From positions 613,575 through 677,574 of the forward strand of contig JAMLGP010000001.1 of assembly GCA_023957835.1 (NCBI GenBank): DNA of 64,000 nucleotides, written 5' to 3'. The stretch's first letter is position 1. Each line of letters starts with the position of its first letter. The notes beneath the pieces are model-generated. The model ran no database searches and was not told the origin of the DNA. It saw only the letters and a list, made by a program, of their open reading frames with translations. This document shows positions 27,303 to 34,665 of the stretch, one piece after another. The translations under genes were made by a program, and so were the position numbers. The DNA is from Homoserinimonas sp. (lineage in GTDB: Bacteria; Actinomycetota; Actinomycetes; Actinomycetales; Microbacteriaceae).

Positions 27303-27331
27303 AACTAGCAGTTCAGTATTATACTTGAAGT
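27303..27331. promoter_or_regulatory. Overlapping divergent promoters with palindromes
   Basis: AACT-AGC-AGTT (27303-27313) is followed by the palindrome AGTAT-T-ATACT (27315-27325). The latter contains TATAAT read leftward (27323-27318) for the MerR gene and TATACT read rightward (27320-27325) for the ORF at 27332, which would then be transcribed without a leader. This is a compact site where the MerR protein could control both directions. Confidence 0.6.
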
Positions 27332-27532
27332 ATGAGTGATTCCCCAGATAACCCGACCCGATTCCGCCTGGACATAGACCTGGGAGCCGTCGCGGGAGAT
27401 CCAGTTGAGGAACTGGCGCGTGTGCTGCGGTACTGGGGCGGCAACATGAAGCATTACGACCTCGCCCAGCCGATTACCGAGACCATCTACGACTCGGAGT
27501 ATCGAGAGGTCGGCAAATGGTCGCTGTCTTGA
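27332..27532 (+). CDS. Small hypothetical protein (66 aa)
   Basis: A 66-aa acidic protein with no recognised domain. It begins right after a TATACT box, so its mRNA is probably leaderless. Middle residues read ELARVLRYWGGNMKHYDLAQ, likely helical. A 19-bp-stem terminator follows 25 nt after its stop, so it is a single-gene transcript. Its position opposite the tandem-MerR gene suggests it is the regulator's main target, but nothing in the sequence gives a function. Confidence 0.6.
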   Translation: MSDSPDNPTRFRLDIDLGAVAGDPVEELARVLRYWGGNMKHYDLAQPITETIYDSEYREVGKWSLS

Positions 27533-27557
27533 CCCGCGAAACCGCACCCTAGAGCGA

Positions 27558-27603
27558 CTGCGGATGCTCGCGCCGGAATGATTCCCGGCGCGAGCATTCG
27601 CAG
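27558..27603 (+). terminator. Long stem-loop terminator
   Basis: A 19-bp stem (arms 27558-27576 and 27585-27603) with one G-U wobble pair and an 8-nt loop AATGATTC follows the 66-aa ORF. There is no U-run, as is common for actinobacterial terminators. Confidence 0.75.
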
Positions 27604-27727
27604 CCGTTCCTATCGCTGCAGGGCGGCCTTCTGACAAGTCGTACCTGCGCTGCGCCGGGGAAGCAGCGACGTATCGACTGACGAACGGTTGTAGCGGCGT
27701 GCTGGTTCACGTCCTGGCGTGGGTTCT

Positions 27728-27759
27728 GGTGGCGCACCTCCTTCACGGGAGGTGCCACC
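27728..27759 (+). promoter_or_regulatory. RBS-blocking hairpin before the 291-aa gene
   Basis: Arms 27728-27741 (GGTGGCGCACCTCC) and 27748-27759 (GGAGGTGCCACC) pair over 12 bp with a 2-nt bulge and a 6-nt loop. The 3' arm contains the GGGAGGT ribosome-binding site and ends directly at the GTG start at 27760. Confidence 0.7.
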
Positions 27760-28635
27760 GTGACCGAACACACCCCACCCACTACAGGCGACGACGCCGC
27801 AGCCCAGGATGGCTCGCCACGCCACGGGTTCGAGACACCAGAGGGCTTACGCACCCTGCTGATCCGGTTGCACGAGGCCGGGCCTGGGGCCTGGCGCAGT
27901 GACCGTGAAGCCGCGGAACTCATGCGGTACACGGCAGAGAGGTATCGACGCCTGGCCCGCAAGTACGCACTGGATGAGTGGGAGATTGCCTCGGCAGCAT
28001 TCGAGGTCATGCTCGCCCCCTCGACCAGGAACGCCGGAAACCCGTGGGCGGTCGTCACTCGCGCGATGAAGATCACCTGTGGCGTCGAAGTGCGGGCGGC
28101 GGGGATGCTCGTCTCGCCGAGCAAGGTGCGCCACACGGCCAGAATCGTCGGCTTCCACGACGCCATCCGGTTCGCGGAGCGAGAGAACCTGGCCGACTAC
28201 CACCCCGCGTTCGCCGTCAACCCCACCACCGACAATGAGGAAGACTTCGACGGCAGCGAGCGCGCTCGGGTCGCTGCCGTCCTATCGGAGATAGTCGGGC
28301 TGTTCGCCTCGGCCGGATGGGATGCCGTGCTCGTGACCGACTGCATCGAGCACGTCGCCTACCGGCTCGGCGATCTGACCTCCCGGCCGAACGCGGTAGA
28401 GGTGCTACGCCGCGACCGCGCTATCCCGGAGCTGCTCGGGGTACCGTCGACGTCGTGGGCTGCCTTGCTGCGGATCGTGCTCGGGCATCCCGCTCCGAAA
28501 CACGCTGGTACTGCGACTGGCGACGGGGTGCTGCTGCGCCTGCTCAGCGGCGAACCCCTCGACTCCCTGCGCTGCGACACCGGCCTGCTGGCTGCGATAT
28601 GGGCCGCCAACCCAGACAAGCAGGCCGAACCCTGA
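27760..28635 (+). CDS. Unknown 291-aa protein of the inner element
   Basis: I do not recognise a named family. It starts GTG 27760 with GGGAGGT upstream, hidden in a hairpin. The sequence is soluble and mainly helical: RYTAERYRRLARKYALDEWEIASAAFEVM (residues about 51-79) resembles the core of a sigma-factor-like or helical DNA-binding protein, followed by NPWAVVTRAM and a linker rich in Asp/Glu. It lies between regulator and integrase genes, with the 76-aa ORF just downstream. Such an arrangement is common in actinobacterial mobilizable elements, so a role in replication, excision or transfer control is plausible but not shown. Confidence 0.65.
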   Translation: MTEHTPPTTGDDAAAQDGSPRHGFETPEGLRTLLIRLHEAGPGAWRSDREAAELMRYTAERYRRLARKYALDEWEIASAAFEVMLAPSTRNAGNPWAVVTRAMKITCGVEVRAAGMLVSPSKVRHTARIVGFHDAIRFAERENLADYHPAFAVNPTTDNEEDFDGSERARVAAVLSEIVGLFASAGWDAVLVTDCIEHVAYRLGDLTSRPNAVEVLRRDRAIPELLGVPSTSWAALLRIVLGHPAPKHAGTATGDGVLLRLLSGEPLDSLRCDTGLLAAIWAANPDKQAEP

Positions 28636-28675
28636 ACCACCGCGAGTCTGTGGGAGGGGCGTCGTACCTATCAGC

Positions 28676-28906
28676 ATGAGCATCCCCACCGCACCCGCCT
28701 CCGTCACTCCTGACCGTTCCGCGCCGTCGTCACAGCATGCTGCTTTCACGTTGGGAGCACGCCTGGCCGCTGCCTCACGTCAGGCGCAGGGTTTGCCCGC
28801 GACGGTGGACGATCCGGCGGTGCTGGACGAACTGCGAGGACTCTGCACGGCACCTCGCCCCAACAAGCGCATTGTCTCGAAGATACGGAAAGGCCCCGCA
28901 CCCTGA
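28676..28906 (+). CDS. Small hypothetical protein (76 aa)
   Basis: A 76-aa protein following the 291-aa gene by 40 nt on the same strand. The N-terminal third is Pro/Ser/Thr-rich; the rest contains LGARLAAASRQAQGLPATVDDPAVLDELRGL and a basic tail RIVSKIRKG. No family is recognised. The nearest Shine-Dalgarno-like run (GGGAGGGG) is about 15 nt before the ATG, so start choice is uncertain. It converges with the integrase gene across a stem-loop. Confidence 0.5.
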   Translation: MSIPTAPASVTPDRSAPSSQHAAFTLGARLAAASRQAQGLPATVDDPAVLDELRGLCTAPRPNKRIVSKIRKGPAP

Positions 28907-28935
28907 ACCGCTTGCGCTGGTCAAGATGCGGGGCC
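28892..28935. terminator. Bidirectional stem-loop between converging genes
   Basis: GGCCCCGCA (28892-28900) and TGCGGGGCC (28927-28935) form a 9-bp GC-rich stem with a 26-nt loop between the 76-aa ORF and the end of the integrase gene. The long loop makes it less certain. Confidence 0.5.
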
Positions 28936-28960
28936 GACAACGCCCTGCGGGTGGCCGTGC

Positions 28961-30550
28961 TCAGGCTCGCCAGACGAACTCCACCCGGCGGGCCAGCACC
29001 TCGGCGCGGTACACGGTGCGGCGGGTGTGGAACGCCTCAACCGTCTCGTTGCGGCGACGTGCTGGGGTCGCACCGTTCATCCCGTTCGGCAGAGCGTGGA
29101 CGAGCACGGCTTCCAAGATCAGGCTGGTGGCCTGGTACTGCCACAACGGGGTACGCCCCGCCCATTCTTTGGCGACGGTGGTCACGTCGATGCCCGGCCC
29201 CTCCTGTTCGGGCATGGCGGCGGCGTACTCACGCCGGGTGACCTCGATCCGCTCGGCGATCCTGGCCCGCTGCCGCACCCACATCGCCTTGTCGATCAAC
29301 CCGTCATAGTGATCGTCGTCCAATCGGGCCAGGCGTTCCCGGTCAGCATCCAGCCTCGCGGCGAGACCGACCCGCGCACCCGCGTCCACGCTCGGCGTCG
29401 CCCGCTTCGACGGGGCCAGGGTGATTTGCTCGAATGTTGCCAGCACCGCTTCTTCCACCAGTTTCAAGATGTCGGCGGAGCGGATCGAGCGGTGACATCC
29501 GCCGCGGGTGGCCTGCACGCACTGATACACGTTGCCTCGGTGGAGCATCGCCCGCCCACACGCTGAGCAGCGGATCAGCCCCGAGAACGGATACATGCGC
29601 TTCGCCGCCCCACTGCCGGGCTGATGGAAGTTCCGCGCCTGCTTCCGCGCATCGAGCACATCGGAGACCTGCTGCCAGGTGTCCTCATCGAGAATCGCAG
29701 GCCAGGCGGCTTTCACCTGCATCTGCGAGGTCTTCGCACGGGTGCCGTCCGGCAATACGGGGCGGTACTCGCGCACGCCTTTGATGGAGGGGCTGCGCAG
29801 CACCATCTTGATCGTCTTATCCGACCACGCGCACCCGTGGGTGGTCAGCACGCCGCGCTCGTTCCAGTCCTTGCGAATCCGGTACAGCGACTCACCGGCC
29901 AGCACCCGCTGCGCGGCCTCGGCCACCATCGGCCCCGCCACCGGATCAACGACGAGGGCACCGGACTCGGCGCGGTAGCCGAACGGCACCCTGCCGCCGT
30001 GCCAGGTGCCCTCAATGGCTTGCTGCTTGGCTGCGCGGGCGACTCGGCGGGCGGTGTCGGCGCTGGACTTGTTCGCCATCGCTACCAGCACCCTGGCCAT
30101 CGCTACATCCGAATCGGTGTCCAACCGTAGGGAGCCGGTGACCGAGCGCACGGTGAACCCGGCCAGCACTTTCGCGTCGATCAAGTCCTCCAAATCTCTG
30201 GGGTCGCGTACCGCTCGATCCAGGTCGTAGGCGATCATCACTTGCGCCTGTCCATCGGCCAGGTGCTTGAGCATCGCGCGGAACTCTGGGCGAACCACGC
30301 GGCGCACCCGCTCACCCGATGCCAGCGTGATCGTGCGCTGCTTGAACGCCGACGTGTCATTCTCACGGAACACCGCCGCGACCTCCCAGCCGTGCGCGAC
30401 AGCGTAGGCGCGGCAATCGGCCTCCTGCCGATCCACCCCACGCTCGGTACTCTCGGGATCATCACTGATCCGCACATACACCACCGCCCGCAACGGCGAC
30501 ACTGACCCCGTACTCTGTTCCTGCTGGTTCTGGCCCATCAGTCGGCCCAC
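28961..30550 (-). CDS. Large serine integrase of the inner element
   Basis: The 529-aa protein has the resolvase-type catalytic domain at the N-terminus: catalytic Ser in VYVRISDDPES, the STERGVDRQEADCRAYA stretch and MIAYDLDRAVRDPRDLEDLI. A recombinase domain follows, then a zinc ribbon (IRCSACGRAML ... YQCVQ ... GGCHRSIRS) and a coiled-coil segment. This is the standard large-serine-integrase plan and usual length. Starts at GTG 30550 (inside a hairpin) or ATG 30538 are both possible. The gene begins 24-38 bp from the element's right end, the typical place for such an integrase relative to attP, so it is the enzyme that inserted the element into traA. Confidence 0.93.
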   Translation of the reverse strand: MGRLMGQNQQEQSTGSVSPLRAVVYVRISDDPESTERGVDRQEADCRAYAVAHGWEVAAVFRENDTSAFKQRTITLASGERVRRVVRPEFRAMLKHLADGQAQVMIAYDLDRAVRDPRDLEDLIDAKVLAGFTVRSVTGSLRLDTDSDVAMARVLVAMANKSSADTARRVARAAKQQAIEGTWHGGRVPFGYRAESGALVVDPVAGPMVAEAAQRVLAGESLYRIRKDWNERGVLTTHGCAWSDKTIKMVLRSPSIKGVREYRPVLPDGTRAKTSQMQVKAAWPAILDEDTWQQVSDVLDARKQARNFHQPGSGAAKRMYPFSGLIRCSACGRAMLHRGNVYQCVQATRGGCHRSIRSADILKLVEEAVLATFEQITLAPSKRATPSVDAGARVGLAARLDADRERLARLDDDHYDGLIDKAMWVRQRARIAERIEVTRREYAAAMPEQEGPGIDVTTVAKEWAGRTPLWQYQATSLILEAVLVHALPNGMNGATPARRRNETVEAFHTRRTVYRAEVLARRVEFVWRA

Positions 30551-30576
30551 CTTCCTACTCGTGTGAGAGGTAGGTG
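30548..30576 (-). promoter_or_regulatory. Hairpin over the integrase start
   Basis: CACCT (30548-30552) pairs with AGGTG (30572-30576), CCT (30554-30556) with AGG (30568-30570) and CTC (30558-30560) with GAG (30565-30567), around a GTGT loop. The integrase RBS (AGGAAGGTG on its strand) and GTG start are in the stem. The other arm, read rightward, supplies a GAGAGG and GTG start for the traA 3' fragment. Confidence 0.6.
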
Positions 30577-30596
30577 CGTTTACAGAACCTCGGCTA
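30574..30596. other. attR half-site of the inner element
   Basis: The arm at 30574-30594 (starting GTGCGTTTA, ending ACCTCGGC) followed by TA at 30595-30596 is the inverted partner of 21715-21735. The 8-bp direct repeat CTCGGCTA is at 30589-30596. Beyond it the original traA sequence resumes with TGCGGTCACG. Confidence 0.85.
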
Positions 30597-31596
30597 TGCG
30601 GTCACGTCATTCCGTGCACAGGGCCTCACAACCGATACCGCACACGTGCTCGTCGACTCGACCATGACCAGCGAGACGTTCTACGTGGCCATGACCAGGG
30701 GGCGCGACGCCAACACTGCATATGTTGCAGTCGATAAGCCTGACGCGTCCCACGTGGGACCGCATCCGGGCGACAACGACGAAGCTACCGGCCGCAGCGT
30801 GCTCTGCGGAGTACTGCAGCACGTCGGCGCCGAACTCTCCGCTCACGAAACGATGGCAGCCGAGCAAGAATCCTGGGGCACGATCGCGCAACTCGCGGCC
30901 GAGTACGAGACGATCGCCGCTGCGGCGCAACGTGATCGGTGGGCATCCATGGTGCGGGCATCTGGTCTGAGTCTTGAACAAGCGGAGGACGTCATCGACT
31001 CGGATGCGTTCGGCCCGCTCACCGCCGAACTGCGCCGAGCCGAGGCCAACAACCACAACGTGGAGGCGCTGCTCCCACGACTCGTCCGCGCACGTGGCTT
31101 GGGTGACGCGGACGACATCGCGGCCGTGCTCAGACATCGAGTTGCTGCGGCTTCAGCGAGGGCTGCGGGGTCGAGTCGCGGGCGCTCGGTCCCCAAGCTG
31201 ATCGCCGGTCTCATCCCCGAAGCGATCGGCGGGATGAGCGACGAGATGCGGCAGGCTCTCGCTGAGCGCCGTGAGTTGATCGAAGCGCGAGCGGACGCGG
31301 TGCTCGATGCCGCGATCGCTGAGTCGGCGCCTTGGGTTGCGGCTCTTGGCGCCGAGCCTGCGGACCCGCAGCGCGCCACCGCCTGGCGTCGTGCAGCCTC
31401 GGTGGTTGCCGCATACCGCGATCGATATCAGGTCACTAGTGCCGCGGTACTTGGATCCTCGCCCAATTCCACAGCTCAGAAGATCGACCACGCTCGCGCT
31501 GAAGCCGTTCTCCGAGTAATCAGAAATGCTAGCGTCCCTCGCGCTCAAGAGCGTCGACGGGAAAGGACGAGAGAAACGCGGGGCCTCTATTCATGA
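30574..31596 (+). pseudogene. MobF relaxase TraA, 3' fragment
   Basis: The last 333 residues of the split relaxase (from Tyr at 30595) continue exactly in frame from the 5' fragment ending at 21712. They carry the late helicase motifs YAVTSFRAQG and YVAMTRGRDANTAYV and a helical C-terminal region. A GTG at 30574, preceded by GAGAGG inside the inserted element, keeps the frame open, so a separate 340-aa polypeptide could be made. On its own it would lack the ATP-binding motifs. Excision of the element would restore one 1,186-aa protein. Confidence 0.9.
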
Positions 31597-31944
31597 GACT
31601 CGACGAATTGGAAGAGTCCACGTTTCTTTGAACGGATCTGTGGACAAGCTAGTGGATAACCTGTGTGATTCCGAGGTAGACCGGTGGAAAACTACACTGA
31701 TGTAACTACTACGCCTTGTGGTGCTATCCAATGTCGGTGCCCATATGTAGTATTGGATCGCCAAACGGCAACCGAAGCACGACAACCCCGATCGCCGGGG
31801 GAGCCGGGTCGGGGTTGAGGGCACCAAACTTTCGCAGGGGATGGTTGCTTCAACTCTAATACCACTGCGGAGGGGCGAGTCAAGAGGACTCGCTCGCAGG
31901 GTTCTAGGTCTTCGGTGCGAAGTTTCTGAGGAGGAACTGCACCT
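31597..31944. other. Gene-free region between traA and the TIR gene
   Basis: No convincing ORF lies here. It holds the stem-loop at 31783-31817, a second small hairpin GCGAGTC-aagag-GACTCGC at 31875-31893, and GAGGAGG about 10 nt before the TIR gene start. A lower G+C stretch (31620-31750) may contain the promoter, but no consensus boxes stand out. Confidence 0.5.
31783..31817 (+). terminator. Candidate terminator after traA
   Basis: CAACCCCGA (31783-31791) and TCGGGGTTG (31809-31817) make a perfect 9-bp stem, 187 nt after the traA stop. Confidence 0.5.
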
Positions 31945-32676
31945 ATGTCCAGATGCACAGCGCCCGTACTGGGGCACATTCGAGGCGGCGGCGCCGACTG
32001 TCCTGTCCACGGTGGTTCGTCACGGTACGGCTACTACGAGCGGCCATCGTACACACCGACACCCGCACCCACTCCACCGCCCCGTCGAATTGCGAGCTAC
32101 GCCAGTCGGTCCGGCGGCGGAGGGAGCGGAAGTTCGAGTAGAGCACGTCGAATGGCTGTCACGTACTCAACTTCCGAATACCAGACGCTGAATCCTGTGC
32201 GCGAGCAAGTCGTTCAGATCGCCAAGACCCACTCGGAGGCGCGCGACTTGTTCCTGTGCCACGCGTGGGATGACCGCCAGGGCGCAGCCCTTGAGCTGAA
32301 CAACCTGCTCGTAGAACTTGATGTGACCGTCTGGTTCAGCGAGATGGACGTTCCGCTTGGCACTTCGCTAATCCGAAAGATTGACAAGGGACTTGCGGGT
32401 TCGCGAGCTGGAATCGTGCTCGTGACTCCTTCGCTCTTCAAGAGCCTCAATAGCGACGGCATCGCTTCGCAGGAGCTGTCTGCTCTACTAGCGACGGACC
32501 GTGTCATTCCCATCGTCCACGGCACGACGTTCGATGAGTTGCGTAGGTTCAGTCCACTGCTTGCAGCACGTTCGGGACTCGACACAGCAAGCTACTCCTC
32601 GCTCTCAGAAGTCGCCGCGAAGCTTGCGGACACTGTACTGATCGACGACCTCGTCAGCGTGAGCGTCGACGCGTAG
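31945..32676 (+). CDS. TIR-domain protein with N-terminal Cys motif
   Basis: The 243-aa protein starts with a short Cys/His motif (RCTAPVLGHIRGGGADCPVHG), followed by a low-complexity Tyr/Pro/Ser/Gly linker to about residue 75. The TIR domain runs from about residue 100: DLFLCHAWDDRQ (101-112), VTVWFSEMDVPLGTSL, IVLVTPSLF, and Glu177 in SQELSALL, which lies where the catalytic glutamate of NAD-degrading TIRs is found. Short proteins of this plan are common in actinobacterial accessory DNA. It probably acts as a phage-defence effector by NAD cleavage; the activity is inferred. A DUF5677-like gene follows on the same strand. Confidence 0.85.
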   Translation: MSRCTAPVLGHIRGGGADCPVHGGSSRYGYYERPSYTPTPAPTPPPRRIASYASRSGGGGSGSSSRARRMAVTYSTSEYQTLNPVREQVVQIAKTHSEARDLFLCHAWDDRQGAALELNNLLVELDVTVWFSEMDVPLGTSLIRKIDKGLAGSRAGIVLVTPSLFKSLNSDGIASQELSALLATDRVIPIVHGTTFDELRRFSPLLAARSGLDTASYSSLSEVAAKLADTVLIDDLVSVSVDA

Positions 32677-32767
32677 CGCTTCAACGTCGGAGGAGCGCGC
32701 CTGGATGAGGTGCGTTCCTCCGATCTCCGTGGCCGCGTCTTAGTCCCGTACTCAGCGAGGAATTTTC

Positions 32768-33583
32768 ATGGCTATTAGCACCTTCGAACTGCGCGAGCTT
32801 ATGATCGAGCTTTTCGATGCCTGGGATGCAGAGGGGCACCCGACAGAAATGTCTCAGCCTCGTGCGCGCGCAGGTAGGGCGATTACGACGCAGGACGTGG
32901 CTCGGATGGAGTGTGTGGTAGGCCTCACGCGCCATATTCACGAGACGGCACGAGCTGTCCAACTGCTTCTGGACAGTGACCATCACAATGCTGCACTTCC
33001 GCTGGTCCGTGTTGTCTACGAGTGCGCGCTGACCGCGGCGTGGCTTGTGCAGAGCAAAGACGATGAAGGTATCCGTGCTTTCCTCCACGAATACGCTAGA
33101 CAACGAACCGGCCTTCAGTCCTCTCTGAAGCGGGCGGTCGCGACGACCTTCCGCGAAGGTGAGGTAACGGGTACGAACATGGAGGACTTCCTCGGCTCCG
33201 CAGACAACGCTCGACGATTCGATCTCATCTGCGAGGATTTGGAGCCAGGCGGTACCGACGCGTACATCTACTATCGAATCCTCAGTTCATACAGCCATGC
33301 GGGCGTACCCGTTGTCGATCTCTACTTCTCGCCACCACCGTTGGGAGAACGTGTGCCGCCTCCGAGGGTGAAACCAGCCATCGCACTTGATGAGGGCGTG
33401 CTGCGCTTTCTGACCGCTGCATCTATGGTGTGGAGTGGGCGCGCAGTAACCTACATCAGTAAGGCCCATGGTTACCGGAGCACGCTCCGTCGCATTGCAA
33501 GGGCATTGGAAATTAACCCGGAGATCCAACTCAGTGATGCGTATCGGATTCGGCATGCTCAGGGCAAGACAAGAACCAAGTAG
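32768..33583 (+). CDS. DUF5677-like helical protein
   Basis: A 271-aa soluble helical protein. The segment AALPLVRVVYECALTAAWL near residue 78 and IYYRILSSYSHAGVP near 170 match the two conserved helices of DUF5677-type proteins. The GAGG of CAGCGAGGAATTTTCATGG lies about 8 nt before the ATG. It follows the TIR gene by 91 nt without an obvious terminator, so the two may be co-expressed. DUF5677 proteins are frequent in defence islands and have no settled biochemical role; here it could be a sensor or modulator of the TIR protein. Confidence 0.65.
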   Translation: MAISTFELRELMIELFDAWDAEGHPTEMSQPRARAGRAITTQDVARMECVVGLTRHIHETARAVQLLLDSDHHNAALPLVRVVYECALTAAWLVQSKDDEGIRAFLHEYARQRTGLQSSLKRAVATTFREGEVTGTNMEDFLGSADNARRFDLICEDLEPGGTDAYIYYRILSSYSHAGVPVVDLYFSPPPLGERVPPPRVKPAIALDEGVLRFLTAASMVWSGRAVTYISKAHGYRSTLRRIARALEINPEIQLSDAYRIRHAQGKTRTK

Positions 33584-33733
33584 CAAAGCCGTTGCCAGCT
33601 TGGGCTCGATACAGGTGGCGTCGCGGCAGGGGACAAGATCGTGAACCGGCGGATGGATTGTGTGGAACGAGAGACTGCGTCGAGGTCATTGAATGGGGTG
33701 TCATGCTGATCGCGCGTCCCGCGCGGCCCAGCG

Positions 33734-34075
33734 TTAAGGTTCTTCGGGCTTCCGAAGTACGCCCTTGGCGATTGGCTTTGGCGGACGCCAGTTCACGCCG
33801 CTGCCTCGCCAGTAACGCTCAAAATCAGTTTCGATCTCGGATTTCAGTTCATCGAGGTGAGCGTAAATCGCTTGCTCAGCCTTGCTCAGGCCTGGACCCT
33901 TCATCTGCTCTTTCAAGGCGTCGATCTTTTGGTCTATTCGACGCAGGCTGATGCCAGCTGCACTCCTGAACCCCTTTTGGTGCTGTTCGTCCCCATGATT
34001 GCTCAACGTCTGACGCGCGGACTCCTGTGCTGCGTCCTTCAGGAACTGACCCGTCTGCCGGATACGGTCATCCAT
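33734..34075 (-). CDS. Small charged hypothetical protein
   Basis: A 113-aa protein from ATG 34075 (GAGG about 8 nt upstream; a GTG at 34087 is an alternative). It is highly charged and predicted helical by eye (KAEQAIYAHLDELKSEIETDFERYW in its second half, with QKIDALKEQM before it), suggesting a coiled coil. No family is recognised. It converges with the DUF5677-like gene across 150 bp. It is the last gene before the gene-free stretch at the island's right side. Confidence 0.5.
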   Translation of the reverse strand: MDDRIRQTGQFLKDAAQESARQTLSNHGDEQHQKGFRSAAGISLRRIDQKIDALKEQMKGPGLSKAEQAIYAHLDELKSEIETDFERYWRGSGVNWRPPKPIAKGVLRKPEEP

Positions 34076-34087
34076 TCCGGTCCTCAC

Positions 34088-34578
34088 TCTCTCGCGGGTA
34101 GCGTTCTAGCAGTTCCATAGTAATCTGACGGCTTCTGTGGTTCGGTTGGCCCTTGGGTGCTGTGCGACGACTCGGGGCAAGTACACACACCACACCCCGG
34201 AGCATCGCCCGATAGGGAAGGTCTTCCACGTGACAGATTCCGGCTGATCTCCTACACGACGAGTAGTATTGTCGTGTGCCACGGCCTCGAAACTGCACGC
34301 GAAGCGCCCTTTTTCAGAGTGGCACGCAGGGGGCACGGTCCCGCTGCAACCCCCGAAGATCCGCGGAATCACGCGGCCCAAGACGAGTATTGGGACTTCT
34401 GACGTCGGGCCAATCCGCGGGGGACCGCCGGCGATAGACGCGTGGCTCCGCGTTTCCGCAGTTGTTTCGAACGCTGCTTGGACATCCGGACATCGAACCA
34501 GAACAGCGCCGTCATCTGGTCTGTCCGAAAACCTGTCCGTTTACTCCCCGTAGACGTCCGTAAACGTCCAGAGATAGA
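34088..34578. other. Gene-free stretch at island/core boundary
   Basis: No supported gene, tRNA or integrase remnant was found on either strand. One palindrome stands out, ACACGAC at 34254-34260 and GTCGTGT at 34271-34277 with a 10-bp spacer GAGTAGTATT, which resembles an operator over a promoter. The island's right attachment site may lie here but cannot be identified without the left end. Confidence 0.5.
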
Positions 34579-34614
34579 CTGGGCCCCAGACGGCAGTTGC
34601 CGTCTGGGGCCCAG
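34579..34614. terminator. Strong stem-loop terminator downstream of glnA
   Basis: A perfect 17-bp stem (34579-34595 with 34598-34614, starting CTGGGCCCC) around a 2-nt GT loop, 52 bp beyond the glnA stop. It would end leftward glnA transcription and also insulate glnA from the island. Confidence 0.85.
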
Positions 34615-34665
34615 TAAATCACTGGCCTCGGAACCGGAAGTACCGTCCCGAAGACCTCCCCGGAA

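Larger units (their letters stand above)
21715..30596. mobile_element. 8,882-bp serine-integrase mobilizable element inserted in traA
   Basis: The ends are defined by the CTCGGCTA repeat, by exact restoration of the traA frame on removal (codon TAT rebuilt from 21713-21714 and 30597), and by the palindromic attP made by joining the ends. Cargo: erm methyltransferase with leader, complete MobF relaxase, tandem-MerR regulator, a 66-aa ORF, 291-aa and 76-aa unknown proteins, and the integrase beside the right end. No mating-pore genes are present, so it would need a helper for transfer (integrative and mobilizable element). Confidence 0.92.
1..34100. mobile_element. Composite mobile island (conjugative or mobilizable), left end outside window
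   Basis: The stretch from the left edge to roughly 34.1 kb contains an ArdC-like antirestriction gene, an ImmA/IrrE-type regulatory module, a BREX operon, a MobF relaxase gene split by a second element, and a TIR gene. From 34.6 kb onward the genes are housekeeping genes in a normal actinobacterial order. The right limit is approximate: no attachment-site repeat can be recognised because the partner end is not in the window. No type IV secretion genes or island integrase are visible here, so whether the island is self-transmissible cannot be told. Confidence 0.7.

Noticed and set aside
33592..33951. 119-codon rightward ORF
   Set aside because: It overlaps the better leftward ORF at 33734-34075, has no RBS and a biased composition.
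34088..34578. Possible tyrosine integrase remnant or tRNA attachment site at the island edge
   Set aside because: No catalytic Arg/His/Tyr motifs and no T-loop or cloverleaf pattern could be found on either strand.
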